This document shows, one piece after another, positions 43,139-52,100 of a stretch of DNA of 64,000 nt. The position numbers were made by a program, and so were the translations under genes. The notes under the pieces are model-generated. The model had not been told where the DNA came from and did no database searches. It was given only the letters and a program-made list of their open reading frames with translations. The first letter of the stretch is position 1. Each line of letters opens with the position of its first letter. Source of the stretch: Spirochaetales bacterium Spiro_10 (lineage in GTDB: Bacteria > Spirochaetota > Spirochaetia > Treponematales > Treponemataceae); assembly GCA_001604405.1 (NCBI GenBank), contig LVBL01000008.1, positions 1-64,000 of the forward strand. Direction: 5' to 3'.

Positions 43139-43167
43139 TTGAGGAAACTTCCCCGTCATGCTAGTGT
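43139..43167 (+). promoter_or_regulatory. Candidate xseA promoter, leaderless
   Basis: TTGAGG (43139-43144) and TAGTGT (43162-43167) are 17 bases apart. Transcription would start at the A of the xseA ATG (43174). No Shine-Dalgarno site precedes xseA. Confidence 0.4.
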
Positions 43168-43173
43168 TGCCGC

Positions 43174-44376
43174 ATGGCAGTCGACCAGCCGCTCAGGATA
43201 GCCGAAATCACCTCCCGCGTGAAGGAACTCCTGGAATCGGCGTTTCCGGCGCTGACCGTCGAGGGCGAGATCTCGAACTGTCGACCCTCGAGCACCGGGC
43301 ACCTCTATTTCACGCTCAAGGACGAGACGAGCGCCATATCCGCGGTCATGTTCAAGGGAAAAAGCCGGTCGCTCGGGTTCGTTCCGCGCGACGGAATGCT
43401 CGTTCATGCCACCGGCTCGCTTTCGGTCTACGAGGCCCGCGGCACCTATCAGATCATCGTCGAAAGCATGCAGCTCGCCGGCGCGGGCGACATCCTGCGG
43501 ATCCTCGAGGAACGGAAACGCCGCCTCGCCGCCGAAGGGCTGTTCGATTCCGGCAGAAAGCGCCCGTTGCCCCCGATGCCCTCCCGCGTCGCCGTTGTCA
43601 CGAGTCCGACGGGAGCGGCGGTTCGCGATATCGTGCAGATAATCAGAAGGCGCAACCCGGGGATGGACGTAACCGTCCTTCCGGCCGCCGTCCAGGGCGC
43701 CGGGGCCGCGGAGAGCATCGCGCGGCAGATCGAGATAGCGAACGCCCACCGGCTCGGCGACGTGATAATCGTCGGCCGCGGCGGCGGCTCTCTCGAGGAC
43801 CTGCTTCCCTTCTCGGAGGAGGCCGTCGTTCGCGCGGTAGCCGCCTCGGACATCCCCGTCGTAAGCGCGGTCGGACACGAGATCGACTGGTCCCTCTGCG
43901 ATTTCGCCGCCGACCTTCGGGCGCCGACGCCCTCCGCCGCGGCCGAACTCGTCTGTCCGCTGCTCTCGGACGTCTCCGCGGGAATCTCCGCCTCGGTCAG
44001 CGTACTTGCGACCTCGATGGCAGCCCGGGTAGAGCGGGTACGTCTCGCGCTCTCCCAGTTCGCGCCCGAGTCCCTCGAACTCAGGTTTCGCCGGATAGAA
44101 CAGCCGCTCCTGCTCCGGTTCGACGACGCGAAGGAGGCCCTGCTCGACGCGCTCTCCGGCCGCGTCCGCGACATCCGCCACCGCGTCGAGGTGCTGGCGG
44201 AGAAACTCGAGGGATCAAACCCGACGGCCATCCTGGGTCGCGGCTATTCCGTGATACGTGACGGCGATACGCGCTCGATCATAACCTCGGCCGGTCAAAC
44301 CAGGCCGGGCCGCCCGATAGAGATACTGCTGGCGAAGGGACGACTCTCGGCCCGCGTCGAGGAGGCAACGCAATGA
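43174..44376 (+). CDS. xseA: Exonuclease VII large subunit
   Basis: 400 residues. Exonuclease VII degrades single-stranded DNA from both ends. The N-terminal OB fold (LTVEGEISNCRPSSTGHLYF) and catalytic domain motifs (VVTSPTGAAVRDI, IIVGRGGGSLEDLLPF, VVSAVGHEIDWSLCDFAAD, RAPTPSAAAE) are all present. The C-terminal end is shorter than the E. coli protein. The stop overlaps the xseB start (ATGA). Confidence 0.95.
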   Translation: MAVDQPLRIAEITSRVKELLESAFPALTVEGEISNCRPSSTGHLYFTLKDETSAISAVMFKGKSRSLGFVPRDGMLVHATGSLSVYEARGTYQIIVESMQLAGAGDILRILEERKRRLAAEGLFDSGRKRPLPPMPSRVAVVTSPTGAAVRDIVQIIRRRNPGMDVTVLPAAVQGAGAAESIARQIEIANAHRLGDVIIVGRGGGSLEDLLPFSEEAVVRAVAASDIPVVSAVGHEIDWSLCDFAADLRAPTPSAAAELVCPLLSDVSAGISASVSVLATSMAARVERVRLALSQFAPESLELRFRRIEQPLLLRFDDAKEALLDALSGRVRDIRHRVEVLAEKLEGSNPTAILGRGYSVIRDGDTRSIITSAGQTRPGRPIEILLAKGRLSARVEEATQ

Positions 44377-44615
44377 AACAGTTTGAGGAACGGCTCCAGC
44401 GGCTCGAGTCGCTGAGCGAACGAATACGGAGTCCCGATCTGCCGCTCGAGGACGCGCTCGCCTGCTTCGAGGAGGGCATAGCCCTCGCGAAGAAGCTCGA
44501 AAAGGACATAGACAAGATCGAGGGCAGGATCCAGATTCTCATGAATCAGCCCGTCTCCGGCGACGAAAAGCCCGAACTCGAGCTGTTCGGGGAGCGCGAG
44601 CTTGGCGAGGGTTGA
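44373..44615 (+). CDS. xseB: Exonuclease VII small subunit
   Basis: 80 residues, typical for XseB. FEERLQRLESLSERIRS and LPLEDALACFEEGIALAK are the helical hairpin that wraps the large subunit. GAGGAGG precedes the ATG. Its end overlaps mutL by 14 bases. Confidence 0.93.
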   Translation: MKQFEERLQRLESLSERIRSPDLPLEDALACFEEGIALAKKLEKDIDKIEGRIQILMNQPVSGDEKPELELFGERELGEG

Positions 44616-46320
44616 TCCCGCCCGGCCCGTCAGGGAACTTCCGCCCGAAGTCGCGCGCAAGATCGCCGCGGGCGAGGTCATCGACCGGCCGGCGGCCGTC
44701 GTCCGGGAACTCGTCGACAACGCCATCGACTCGGGCGCCTCGAGGATAACGGTCGAGATCGAGGAAGGCGGCGCCGCCTTGATACGCGTCAGCGACGACG
44801 GAAGGGGAATGACGAAGGACGATCTCTCCATATGCGCTAAGGCGCACACGACCAGCAAGATATCCACCGAGGACGACCTTCTTTCCCTTTCGACGCTCGG
44901 TTTTCGTGGCGAGGCCCTCTCGTCGATCGCGGCGGTCAGCCGGCTCAGTATCGTCAGCACGAGGGACGGACGCGAGGCCTGGGAGCTTTCAGGGGCGGGA
45001 TTGGCCCGCGCGCGCATGGCCGCGGGCACGTCGGTCGTGGTGTCGGACCTTTTCGGAAATTTTCCCGCGCGCAGGCAGTTCCTCAAGCGCCAATCCGCCG
45101 AAACGTCCCAGTGCCGGCAGGTATTCACGGAAAAGGCCCTCGCCTGGCCCGGGATAGAATTCCGGCTCGTAACCGACGGGTCGAGCCGCATGGTATTGCC
45201 ACCGGCCGACTCGTATCTCCCGCGAGCGCTGGCGGCGCTCGCGCCGAAGGAAGGTGAGACCTTCTTCCACGAGATATCGAATTCCGCGGCGGGCTTTACC
45301 TTTTCCCTCGTCATCGGCGGCCCCGAGGTCGCGCGTGCGGACCGTCGCGACCTCATGGTATTCGTGAACGGGCGGAGGATCATCGAGTATTCCCTCGTTC
45401 AGGCCGTCGAGTACGGATGCGAGGGGCATTTTCCGAACGGCGGGCACCCGTTCGCGCTTTTGTTCGTGACGATGGATCCCTCGCTCGTCGACTTCAACAT
45501 CCACCCGGCCAAGCGCGAGGCGCGCTTCCGCGACGCGGGCGCCCTCCATCACTCGGTAAGCTCCACGCTCAGGGATTTCTTCCGTCACGGAGCCGTCGCT
45601 GACATGGCCCGGAGGGCGCGTAACGATTCGACTCAGGAGGTCCTGCCCTACCCCGAGTCGGAATCCCCGGAGGCGGCGCACGCGCCCTTCGCGGCGGCAA
45701 GTCCCTTCACGGCATATTGCCCATCTCCGCTCCCCGCGGCGGAAAGCGGGCCGGCTTCTGTCCCCGGGCCGGACGCCGGGGACTTCCGCGTTCTCGGGCA
45801 GGTCCTGGGCACGTTCATCGCGGCGGAACGGGGTGACGCCCTCTACCTTGTCGACCAGCATGCCGCGCACGAAAGAATCCTCTTCGACGAGCTCATGGCG
45901 TCGGTCGGGGGCCCGCAGGAACTGCTCGTTCCGTACCGGATAGAGACGGCGTCCAGCGAGGAAAACGCGGCCGTGGCCCGTGTACAAGAAGAGCTTGCAA
46001 AGGCAGGCTTCGCGATCGAGTCCGCGGGGGACGGCGTCTGGCTCGTCACGGCGGTTCCCGCGCGATGGAAGGGAACGGAGGCGGAGTTGCGGGAAGACAT
46101 CCTTTCCGCCCGGTCGGGCGCCGACGCGCTCGTCTCCCGGGTGTACGCATCGGCGGCGTGCCGCGCGGCGTGCAAGGAAGGGGACGTTCTCGACGTGGGA
46201 ACGGCGCGTTCCATAGTCACGCGTGCGTTCGCCCTCCCCGAACCCGTTTGCCCCCACGGCAGGCCTGTCTGGATCAGAATCGACCGCGACGAGCTCTATC
46301 GAAGGATCAGGCGAACGTAG
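44602..46320 (+). CDS. mutL: DNA mismatch repair protein MutL
   Basis: 572 residues, starting at TTG with GGGGAG seven bases upstream. The GHKL ATPase motifs are clear (IAAGEVIDRPAAVVREL, DDGRGM, KAHTTSKI, TLGFRGEALSSI). The C-terminal part has DQHAAHERILFDE, close to the metal-binding endonuclease motif DQHA(X)2E(X)4E but with Asp in place of the last Glu, plus ACRAACKEGD and CPHGRP. It is therefore likely a nicking MutL. mutS is not in the window. Confidence 0.96.
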   Translation: MARVDPARPVRELPPEVARKIAAGEVIDRPAAVVRELVDNAIDSGASRITVEIEEGGAALIRVSDDGRGMTKDDLSICAKAHTTSKISTEDDLLSLSTLGFRGEALSSIAAVSRLSIVSTRDGREAWELSGAGLARARMAAGTSVVVSDLFGNFPARRQFLKRQSAETSQCRQVFTEKALAWPGIEFRLVTDGSSRMVLPPADSYLPRALAALAPKEGETFFHEISNSAAGFTFSLVIGGPEVARADRRDLMVFVNGRRIIEYSLVQAVEYGCEGHFPNGGHPFALLFVTMDPSLVDFNIHPAKREARFRDAGALHHSVSSTLRDFFRHGAVADMARRARNDSTQEVLPYPESESPEAAHAPFAAASPFTAYCPSPLPAAESGPASVPGPDAGDFRVLGQVLGTFIAAERGDALYLVDQHAAHERILFDELMASVGGPQELLVPYRIETASSEENAAVARVQEELAKAGFAIESAGDGVWLVTAVPARWKGTEAELREDILSARSGADALVSRVYASAACRAACKEGDVLDVGTARSIVTRAFALPEPVCPHGRPVWIRIDRDELYRRIRRT

Positions 46321-46323
46321 ACC

Positions 46324-48351
46324 CTAGAGCGTGGAAAGCAGGGTCCTGACTTCCTGGGCCTTCTCGTAATCGGGTTTTTTCCGGAGCAGTTCCTCGAGCA
46401 CGCGCTTTCCCTCTGCCTTGTTGCCGAGACTCACGTGCAGCTTCCCCAGTTCGTGCTGCGCGTCCCACCGCTGCGGGTCCAGTTTCACGACATCCGCGTA
46501 GGCGTCCCTCGCCTTCTCGCTCAATCCCGCGCTCACGTAGGCCGACGCGAGATTGGCCCTCACTTCGGGATCCTTCGGCCGCTTCGACACCGCGAGCGCG
46601 AAATGCTCGATCGACTTGTCGAACTGGCCCTTGAGTCCGTAGGCCTTTCCGAGATTGTTGTTGGCCTCGAAGTTGTCCTTCTCCACGGCGTACGCCGCGG
46701 AAAGCTGGTTGAGTGCGTCGTCTACGCGGTTCACGGAAAGATACATGTTCCCGAGGTTGACGCGCGGCTTGACGTACTTCGGGTCGGCGGCGATCGAGCG
46801 CGCGTACTGCTGAAGGGCGACGTCGCTCATGCCGTTCCGCTCGCCCGCGAGTCCGTAGGTGTACAGGAACACGGCGTTCTTCGGTTCGGCCTCGACGGCC
46901 TTTTTCGCGTAATCGATGGCGACCGCTGGTTTCCCGAGTTCGAGCTGGACGGTCGCCATGTTGTAATTCGTCTGCGCGTCGTTCGAGCCGAGCGTCAGGG
47001 CCTCCCGGAAATACCGCTCGGCATCGGAATACTTTCCGGTTTTGCTGTACAACGCCGCGAGCTCGCGGAGGGCTGAAACGTTCGCGGGGGCGATCGCGAG
47101 CGCCTTCTCGTAACTCGAGATGGCGCCGGCCGCGTCCCCGGTCCCGTCCTGGATGCGGGCGATCTCTATATGCGCCCGCGCGAAGTCCTTCCTGAGCGCG
47201 ATCGCCGAACGGAACGACGATATCGCGGCCGGGTTGTCGCCGAGGGCCTTGTTCGTCAGGCCGAGATTGAAGAACGCGGCCTCGAACTTGGGCTCGAGTT
47301 TCGTGACGGTCGTGAAACTCCGTTTCGCCTCGGCGTACCGCTTCTGCAGGTAATAGAGCTTTCCCAGTTCGTAGGCGTACACGTAATTCTTCGGATCGAG
47401 CCTTGCAGCCTCCTCGAGTTCGGCGATGGCCTGCGGCGTCTTCTTCTGGGCCATGTACACGCGGGCTTTCAGATAGTGGGGCTCCGCGAGCGATGGATCC
47501 GCCTCCGCCGCCTTGCTCGCGTACTCGAGCGCCGAGGAGAGGGATTCGTTCTTTATCGTGCTGTCTTCGCTCGACTCGGCGATGCCGAGCATCGCCTCCG
47601 CCATCTCAAGGTATTTTTGCGCGGCGAATGCCCGCTCCCCTTCGGGCAAGGACTCGACGGCCTTGTTGAAGCTGGACTGCGCGGACCGTACGCTTCCGGA
47701 CGCGGCGGCGGCCTTGCCCTCCAGCACCTTGCGATTGACCTCGTCGATTCTGGCCTTCGTCTCCTTGTCCTTCCTCGCGAGATCCGCCTCGAGGGCCTTG
47801 CGTTTCGCCTCCGCATCCTGCTCGCGCTCTTCCCGAAGCCTTTCGGCGCTCCCGTCGGGTTTTTCCTCGGCCGCGACCCGGGACTCTGCACTGGACTCGA
47901 CACGCGAGGACTCGTCTCCGCGAGTCGCGGCGGGTTCGTTCCGCGCGGTGTCTATGCGGCGCGCCGCCTTCTCGGCGGCCGAGGCGGCCGAGGCTATCCT
48001 CGACGCGGCCTCCCGGGCGGCAGCCAGCGCGGCCTCGAGTTCGGCCCGGTCGAGCGAGCCGTCACCCGACTCCAGGGCCGCCTTGGCCCGTTTGGCGGCG
48101 AGCACGATATCCAGGAGCTCCGAGGCCTCCTCGTCGTCGGGATTCGCGATCAGGAGGTTTTCGAGCAGTCCGAGCGCACGGTCGAACTCTCCCTTGTCCA
48201 CGTACGAGCGTACGAGGGTAAGCGTATTCTGCCTCAGGCGCGCGGGATCCCTGGACGAACCGGAAGCCATGCGGTAGACCCCGACGGCACCGGCCAGCAA
48301 CAGCAAGAGAGCCGCGATCGATCCAATGACTATTTTCTGCCTTCTATTCAA
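46324..48351 (-). CDS. Large membrane-anchored TPR protein
   Basis: 675 residues from a TTG codon (48351) with AAGGA five bases upstream. One N-terminal membrane helix (IVIGSIAALLLLLAGAVGVY) is followed by a charged Ala/Glu/Arg-rich region (about 80-240) with coiled-coil character, then about ten TPRs from residue 250 to the end (PHYLKARVYMAQKKTPQAIA, YKFYYLQKRYAEAKRSF-like). Faces the periplasm. The start overlaps the stop of the preceding TPR gene. Likely a scaffold for envelope complexes; specific partners unknown. Confidence 0.8.
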   Translation of the reverse strand: MNRRQKIVIGSIAALLLLLAGAVGVYRMASGSSRDPARLRQNTLTLVRSYVDKGEFDRALGLLENLLIANPDDEEASELLDIVLAAKRAKAALESGDGSLDRAELEAALAAAREAASRIASAASAAEKAARRIDTARNEPAATRGDESSRVESSAESRVAAEEKPDGSAERLREEREQDAEAKRKALEADLARKDKETKARIDEVNRKVLEGKAAAASGSVRSAQSSFNKAVESLPEGERAFAAQKYLEMAEAMLGIAESSEDSTIKNESLSSALEYASKAAEADPSLAEPHYLKARVYMAQKKTPQAIAELEEAARLDPKNYVYAYELGKLYYLQKRYAEAKRSFTTVTKLEPKFEAAFFNLGLTNKALGDNPAAISSFRSAIALRKDFARAHIEIARIQDGTGDAAGAISSYEKALAIAPANVSALRELAALYSKTGKYSDAERYFREALTLGSNDAQTNYNMATVQLELGKPAVAIDYAKKAVEAEPKNAVFLYTYGLAGERNGMSDVALQQYARSIAADPKYVKPRVNLGNMYLSVNRVDDALNQLSAAYAVEKDNFEANNNLGKAYGLKGQFDKSIEHFALAVSKRPKDPEVRANLASAYVSAGLSEKARDAYADVVKLDPQRWDAQHELGKLHVSLGNKAEGKRVLEELLRKKPDYEKAQEVRTLLSTL

Positions 48352-49081
48352 GTTGTCCTTCCTCGTCGTATTCCAGAACGCTCTCGGAGCCCGCGGACCT
48401 CGTGCTGGCCGCATCGACCGCCTGCAGCGAGGCGCTCACCTCGTCCATCAGCCGCCTCATCCGTTCCGCCTGCGCTGCCTTTTCCGCCTCGGTTGCGACC
48501 CTCGCCGCCTCGGCGCGCTGGGCCGCGTCCGCGCGGTTCTGCTCCTCGACCGAAAGGAGGGCGATCAGTTGCACTATCTGCTCCCGTTGCCAGGTCGCGG
48601 GGTCAAGGGTAAGGTACGCGTTGTAATCCTCTATCGCGAGGGCGAATTGCTGAAGGTTGACGCGGGCGTTCGCCCGGTTCACGAACGGCGGGGCCCAGGC
48701 CGAATCGATCTCTATCGCCTTCGAATACATCGATTCCGCCTCGAGATATCGTCCCTGGATATAATAGACATATCCCGCGTTGAAAAAAAGCGCCTTCCGG
48801 TCGGTTCCCGCGGCCTGCGTTCCCCGCATGAAGGTGCTTATCGCGTCCGGGTATTTCTCCAGCTGCCGATACGCGATGCCGAGATACACGAACACCCGGG
48901 GGTCCGCGTTCGTCACGAGCGACGCCTTGTACAAAAGCGGCGCCGCCTCGGCATGCTTGTTCTCCCTGAAAAGGCGCACGCCTTCCGCAAAAAAATCATA
49001 GCTCCAGGCGGATGTCGCGCACGACAGGGCAAGGAGTACGGCGAGTAACGGTTTCAAAACGGGACGTACAGGTTCTTTCAT
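48344..49081 (-). CDS. Exported TPR protein
   Basis: About 245 residues. Signal peptide PVLKPLLAVLLALSCATSAWS, then TPRs (AEGVRLFRENKHAEAAPLLY, YRQLEKYPDAISTFMRGTQ, YYIQGRYLEAESMYSKAIEI, NRANARVNLQQFALAIEDYN). The tail from about 185 is an Ala/Glu/Arg coiled coil. The ATG at 49081 is preceded by GGGGT; ATG at 49096 is an alternative. Operon with the larger TPR gene; divergent from the plus-strand TPR gene. Periplasmic. Confidence 0.78.
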   Translation of the reverse strand: MKEPVRPVLKPLLAVLLALSCATSAWSYDFFAEGVRLFRENKHAEAAPLLYKASLVTNADPRVFVYLGIAYRQLEKYPDAISTFMRGTQAAGTDRKALFFNAGYVYYIQGRYLEAESMYSKAIEIDSAWAPPFVNRANARVNLQQFALAIEDYNAYLTLDPATWQREQIVQLIALLSVEEQNRADAAQRAEAARVATEAEKAAQAERMRRLMDEVSASLQAVDAASTRSAGSESVLEYDEEGQLE

Positions 49082-49108
49082 TTGACAATACCCCATAAAA
49101 GCTATAGT
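49082..49108 (+). promoter_or_regulatory. Promoter of the TPR/Mrr-phosphatase-sigma regulator operon
   Basis: TTGACA (49082-49087) and TATAGT (49103-49108) with a 15-base spacer. The -10 box ends nine bases before the ATG at 49118, so the leader would be about three bases. Overlaps the divergent TPR gene start region. Confidence 0.5.
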
Positions 49109-49117
49109 CTACAGTAT

Positions 49118-50497
49118 ATGTCATCCATGTTTATCGGCATAATCCTCATACTCGGTACGGGGGTGGCCGTTCTTCTCGTGTTTATCGTCAAATCCTTCCT
49201 CGTGCCGAAGCAGCTCGCCGGCATCGCGAAACTGATATCCGCAGGGAAATACACCCAGGCAATCAAACAGGCTAAGCTCATCGTATCGCGAAACCCGCGT
49301 GACGCCGACGCCAGATACCTGCTCGGAAAGGCCTACCTCGGCGACGGCAAGGCAGAGCTCGCGCTCATGGAATTCAAGACGGTCAACGCGACGGCCATCT
49401 TCTCAAAAAACCTCCCCGAGGCCGAGTTCCGTAAGACAATAGCGCAATTGTTCCTCAAGTACAACCAGCCGGAAGAGGCCCTCAAGGAAACCCTGCTTCT
49501 CATCAAGCTCGAGCCGTTTCAGGCGGAGCACTATTATGCCGCCGCCCAGCTGTTCGAACAGCGCGACAATTCGGAACAGGCGCTCGCGCACTACCGCAAG
49601 GCCGTGGAAACCGACCCGAAACACGCCGCGGCGCACGCGTCCCTCGGGCTGTTGCTGTACCGGAACAAGCAAACGGCCGACGCGCGGCAGGAGATAGCCC
49701 TTGCGCTGAAGCTCGATCCCAAGAACAACAAGGCCCAGTTTTACCAGGGCAAGCTCATGAGGGAAAGTCATGACTACGCGAACGCCCTCGCCGCGTTCGA
49801 GAAGGTCCTCCGCGACCCCGAGCTTAAACAGAAGGCCCTGATTGAGCGCGGTTGCTGTTACCTCGAGGCGAACAGCACCGAGAAGGCCATCGTCGAGTTC
49901 GACCGGGCGATCAAGGCCTCCCAGGACGAGGCCTCGAACGATACCCTGCACGCCCGGTATTTCCTCGCCTCCTGCTACGAGAAGCTTCGCGACATCGACC
50001 AGGCCATCGTCCAGTGGGAACAGATATTCAACAGAAAACGCGGGTTTCGCGACGTCGGCGAGAAACTTTCGCAGTATCAGGAACTCCGGTCAAACGATCA
50101 TATCAAGGAGTACCTTACCGCCGGCAAAGAGGACTTTTTCACGATCTGCAAGGCCGTTACCGACAAGGGCCTCGATCTCTCCGTGCGGGACATCCGCGAG
50201 ACCAAATACGGCTGTGCGCTCATAGCGGTCGAGAACGACGCCGAAAAATGGCGCAACGTGCGGAAGATGCCCCGGCTCATCCTGTTCTATCGCGACCCGA
50301 ACCTGATCGAGGACGCGTTCCTTCGCACCCTGCAGGAGGACATGAAGAAGCAGTCCATAATCCGGGGGATCGTCATCACGAGCTCCGGGTTCACGAGGAC
50401 TGCCCTCGAATTCGCCGAGAGCCGTCCGCTCGAGCTGATCGGACGCGAAAAACTCGAGCAGATGCTCGCGTCGATCGACGTATTCGGCAAGAAATAA
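49118..50497 (+). CDS. Membrane TPR protein with Mrr-like C-terminal domain
   Basis: 459 residues. N-terminal membrane helix (MFIGIILILGTGVAVLLVFIV), then about six TPRs (SAGKYTQAIKQAKLIVSRNP, YNQPEEALKETLLLIKLEP, LEANSTEKAIVEFDRAIK). Residues about 340-455 (GLDLSVRDIRETKYGCALIA, RGIVITSSGFTRTALEFAES, RPLELIGREKLEQMLASID) resemble the restriction-endonuclease-like fold of Mrr proteins, but a complete D-(D/E)xK catalytic set is not obvious, so it may only bind. First gene of the six-gene plus operon. No Shine-Dalgarno site, consistent with a leaderless start. Confidence 0.75.
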   Translation: MSSMFIGIILILGTGVAVLLVFIVKSFLVPKQLAGIAKLISAGKYTQAIKQAKLIVSRNPRDADARYLLGKAYLGDGKAELALMEFKTVNATAIFSKNLPEAEFRKTIAQLFLKYNQPEEALKETLLLIKLEPFQAEHYYAAAQLFEQRDNSEQALAHYRKAVETDPKHAAAHASLGLLLYRNKQTADARQEIALALKLDPKNNKAQFYQGKLMRESHDYANALAAFEKVLRDPELKQKALIERGCCYLEANSTEKAIVEFDRAIKASQDEASNDTLHARYFLASCYEKLRDIDQAIVQWEQIFNRKRGFRDVGEKLSQYQELRSNDHIKEYLTAGKEDFFTICKAVTDKGLDLSVRDIRETKYGCALIAVENDAEKWRNVRKMPRLILFYRDPNLIEDAFLRTLQEDMKKQSIIRGIVITSSGFTRTALEFAESRPLELIGREKLEQMLASIDVFGKK

Positions 50498-50511
50498 GCG
50501 TCGGAGACGCC

Positions 50512-51183
50512 ATGAAGATTCTCTGCGTTTCCGACCAGATCGACCCCCTCGTGTACAGCAACAGCGCCAAGGAACGGTACAAGGACGTCGAGTTCGTCAT
50601 TTCCGCGGGCGATCTTCCGATGGAGTATCTCGAATTCATCGTGTCATCGCTGAACAAGCCCGTGCATTTCGTGTTCGGGAACCACAATCTCGACGAATTC
50701 GGCTTTTACCACAAAACCCCATCAGGGCAGTACCGCAATCCCTTCGCCGCCGCCGGGTTTACCGGGCACGGCGCGACGTATCTGGGATTCCGCACGAAAA
50801 AGGAGGGAGGCATCCTCCTGGCCGGTGCGTCCGGCTCGGTACGGTACAACGACGGTTTCAACCAGTATACAGAGCGGCAGATGCGCTGGAGGCTCCTCAA
50901 GATGATCCCCGCGCTGGTCGTGAACCGCCTGCGCTACGGCAGGTATCTTGACATCCTCGTCACCCATGCGTCACCCGCGGGCATCCATGACAAAAACGAT
51001 CCGTGCCATCGCGGGTTTTCCTGTTTTCTCTGGTTCATGAAGACCTTCAAGCCACGATACCTCATTCACGGCCATATACATCTTTACGACCTGCAAGATG
51101 TCCGCGTGTCCCGTTATATGGACACCACCGTCATAAACGCCTATAGCCATTTCATACTTGATACCGGAGCTTCACTGACATGA
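50512..51183 (+). CDS. Calcineurin-like phosphoesterase, variant metal site
   Basis: 223 residues. GGAGA precedes the ATG. The order of metal motifs is that of a small metallophosphoesterase, but two are altered: the usual DxH is DQI in ILCVSDQID, and GNHD is GNHN (FVFGNHNLDEF). GD (SAGDLPM), THASPAG and HGHIHLY are intact. Loss of the first His suggests a mononuclear or different metal centre. The stop overlaps the ParB-like gene (ATGA). Intracellular; natural substrate unknown. Confidence 0.8.
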   Translation: MKILCVSDQIDPLVYSNSAKERYKDVEFVISAGDLPMEYLEFIVSSLNKPVHFVFGNHNLDEFGFYHKTPSGQYRNPFAAAGFTGHGATYLGFRTKKEGGILLAGASGSVRYNDGFNQYTERQMRWRLLKMIPALVVNRLRYGRYLDILVTHASPAGIHDKNDPCHRGFSCFLWFMKTFKPRYLIHGHIHLYDLQDVRVSRYMDTTVINAYSHFILDTGASLT

Positions 51184-52085
51184 CCTCATTCGTAAAACAC
51201 CAGGCCGAGGACAATTTCAACAGGGCGAGAAACCGCGCCCTGGTCAACGAAATACAGAATTTCCTGAATCCCGACAAACGAAGACTCCTGTCCTTCAACG
51301 ACGTCAAGGAAATCCTGAAGCCGAAAAACGAGATTTACGTCGGGATGCAGTCGGTCCCGATCTCGAAAATCGCCGGAAGCGAGGGACGATACCGCGATTT
51401 CGACAACCATTTTCTCCCGACCTCGGCGTATTTGCGGCAGAGATGGGAAAGCGTCGACGAGGCGCGCCTGACGGACGTGACCCTCCCGCCGATTTTACTG
51501 TATGAGATCGGGGGGCTGTATTTTGTACGTGACGGCAACCATCGGGTATCGGTTGCCAAGGCGCAGGGGGTCGAATTTATCGATGCCGAGGTGATTTCGC
51601 TGCAAAGCGAGATCAAGCTCAAGGCGGGAGTGACGCCGGAAACCGTTCTTTCCGAGGTCATTAAATACGAAAAGCGGGTATTTTACGCCGAAACCGGCTT
51701 TGGCGACCTGACCGACAACTGGAACCTCGATTTCACGAGTCCCGGCCAGTATGACGTCATCTACAACCATATATTGGTCCATAAATACTATATAAACGAA
51801 AAAGTGCCGACCGAGATACCCTTTTCCGAGGCCTTGTTGTCCTGGTACGGGAACGTCTATCAACCGGTCATGCATGTCATAGAGCGCCGAAAACTCCTCC
51901 GGAAATTCAGGTTGCGCACCGCGAGCGACCTCTATGTGTGGATCATCAAGCAATGGGACGAGTTAAAGGGCAAGTATGGAAGCGATGTATCGATCGAGGA
52001 TGCCTCGCTGGCCATTACCGAAACGCCCTCAGCGGGCCGTTTTAGACGGTTTTTCCAGCATGTCAAAAATCTCTTTCAAACTTGA
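51180..52085 (+). CDS. ParB-like nuclease/CTPase-domain protein
   Basis: 301 residues. The segment VRDGNHRVSVAKAQG near residue 118 is the ParB/sulfiredoxin-fold signature (GxxR). The flanking regions (YVGMQSVPISKIAGSEGRYR before, YHILVHKYYINEKVPTEIPF-like after) are not typical of chromosome ParB, and no helix-turn-helix is apparent, so segregation is unlikely. Starts inside the phosphoesterase stop. Possible roles include a regulatory nucleotide-binding protein. Followed by the PP2C gene after 15 bases. Confidence 0.7.
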   Translation: MTSFVKHQAEDNFNRARNRALVNEIQNFLNPDKRRLLSFNDVKEILKPKNEIYVGMQSVPISKIAGSEGRYRDFDNHFLPTSAYLRQRWESVDEARLTDVTLPPILLYEIGGLYFVRDGNHRVSVAKAQGVEFIDAEVISLQSEIKLKAGVTPETVLSEVIKYEKRVFYAETGFGDLTDNWNLDFTSPGQYDVIYNHILVHKYYINEKVPTEIPFSEALLSWYGNVYQPVMHVIERRKLLRKFRLRTASDLYVWIIKQWDELKGKYGSDVSIEDASLAITETPSAGRFRRFFQHVKNLFQT

Positions 52086-52100
52086 CTCCCAAGAATAGCA

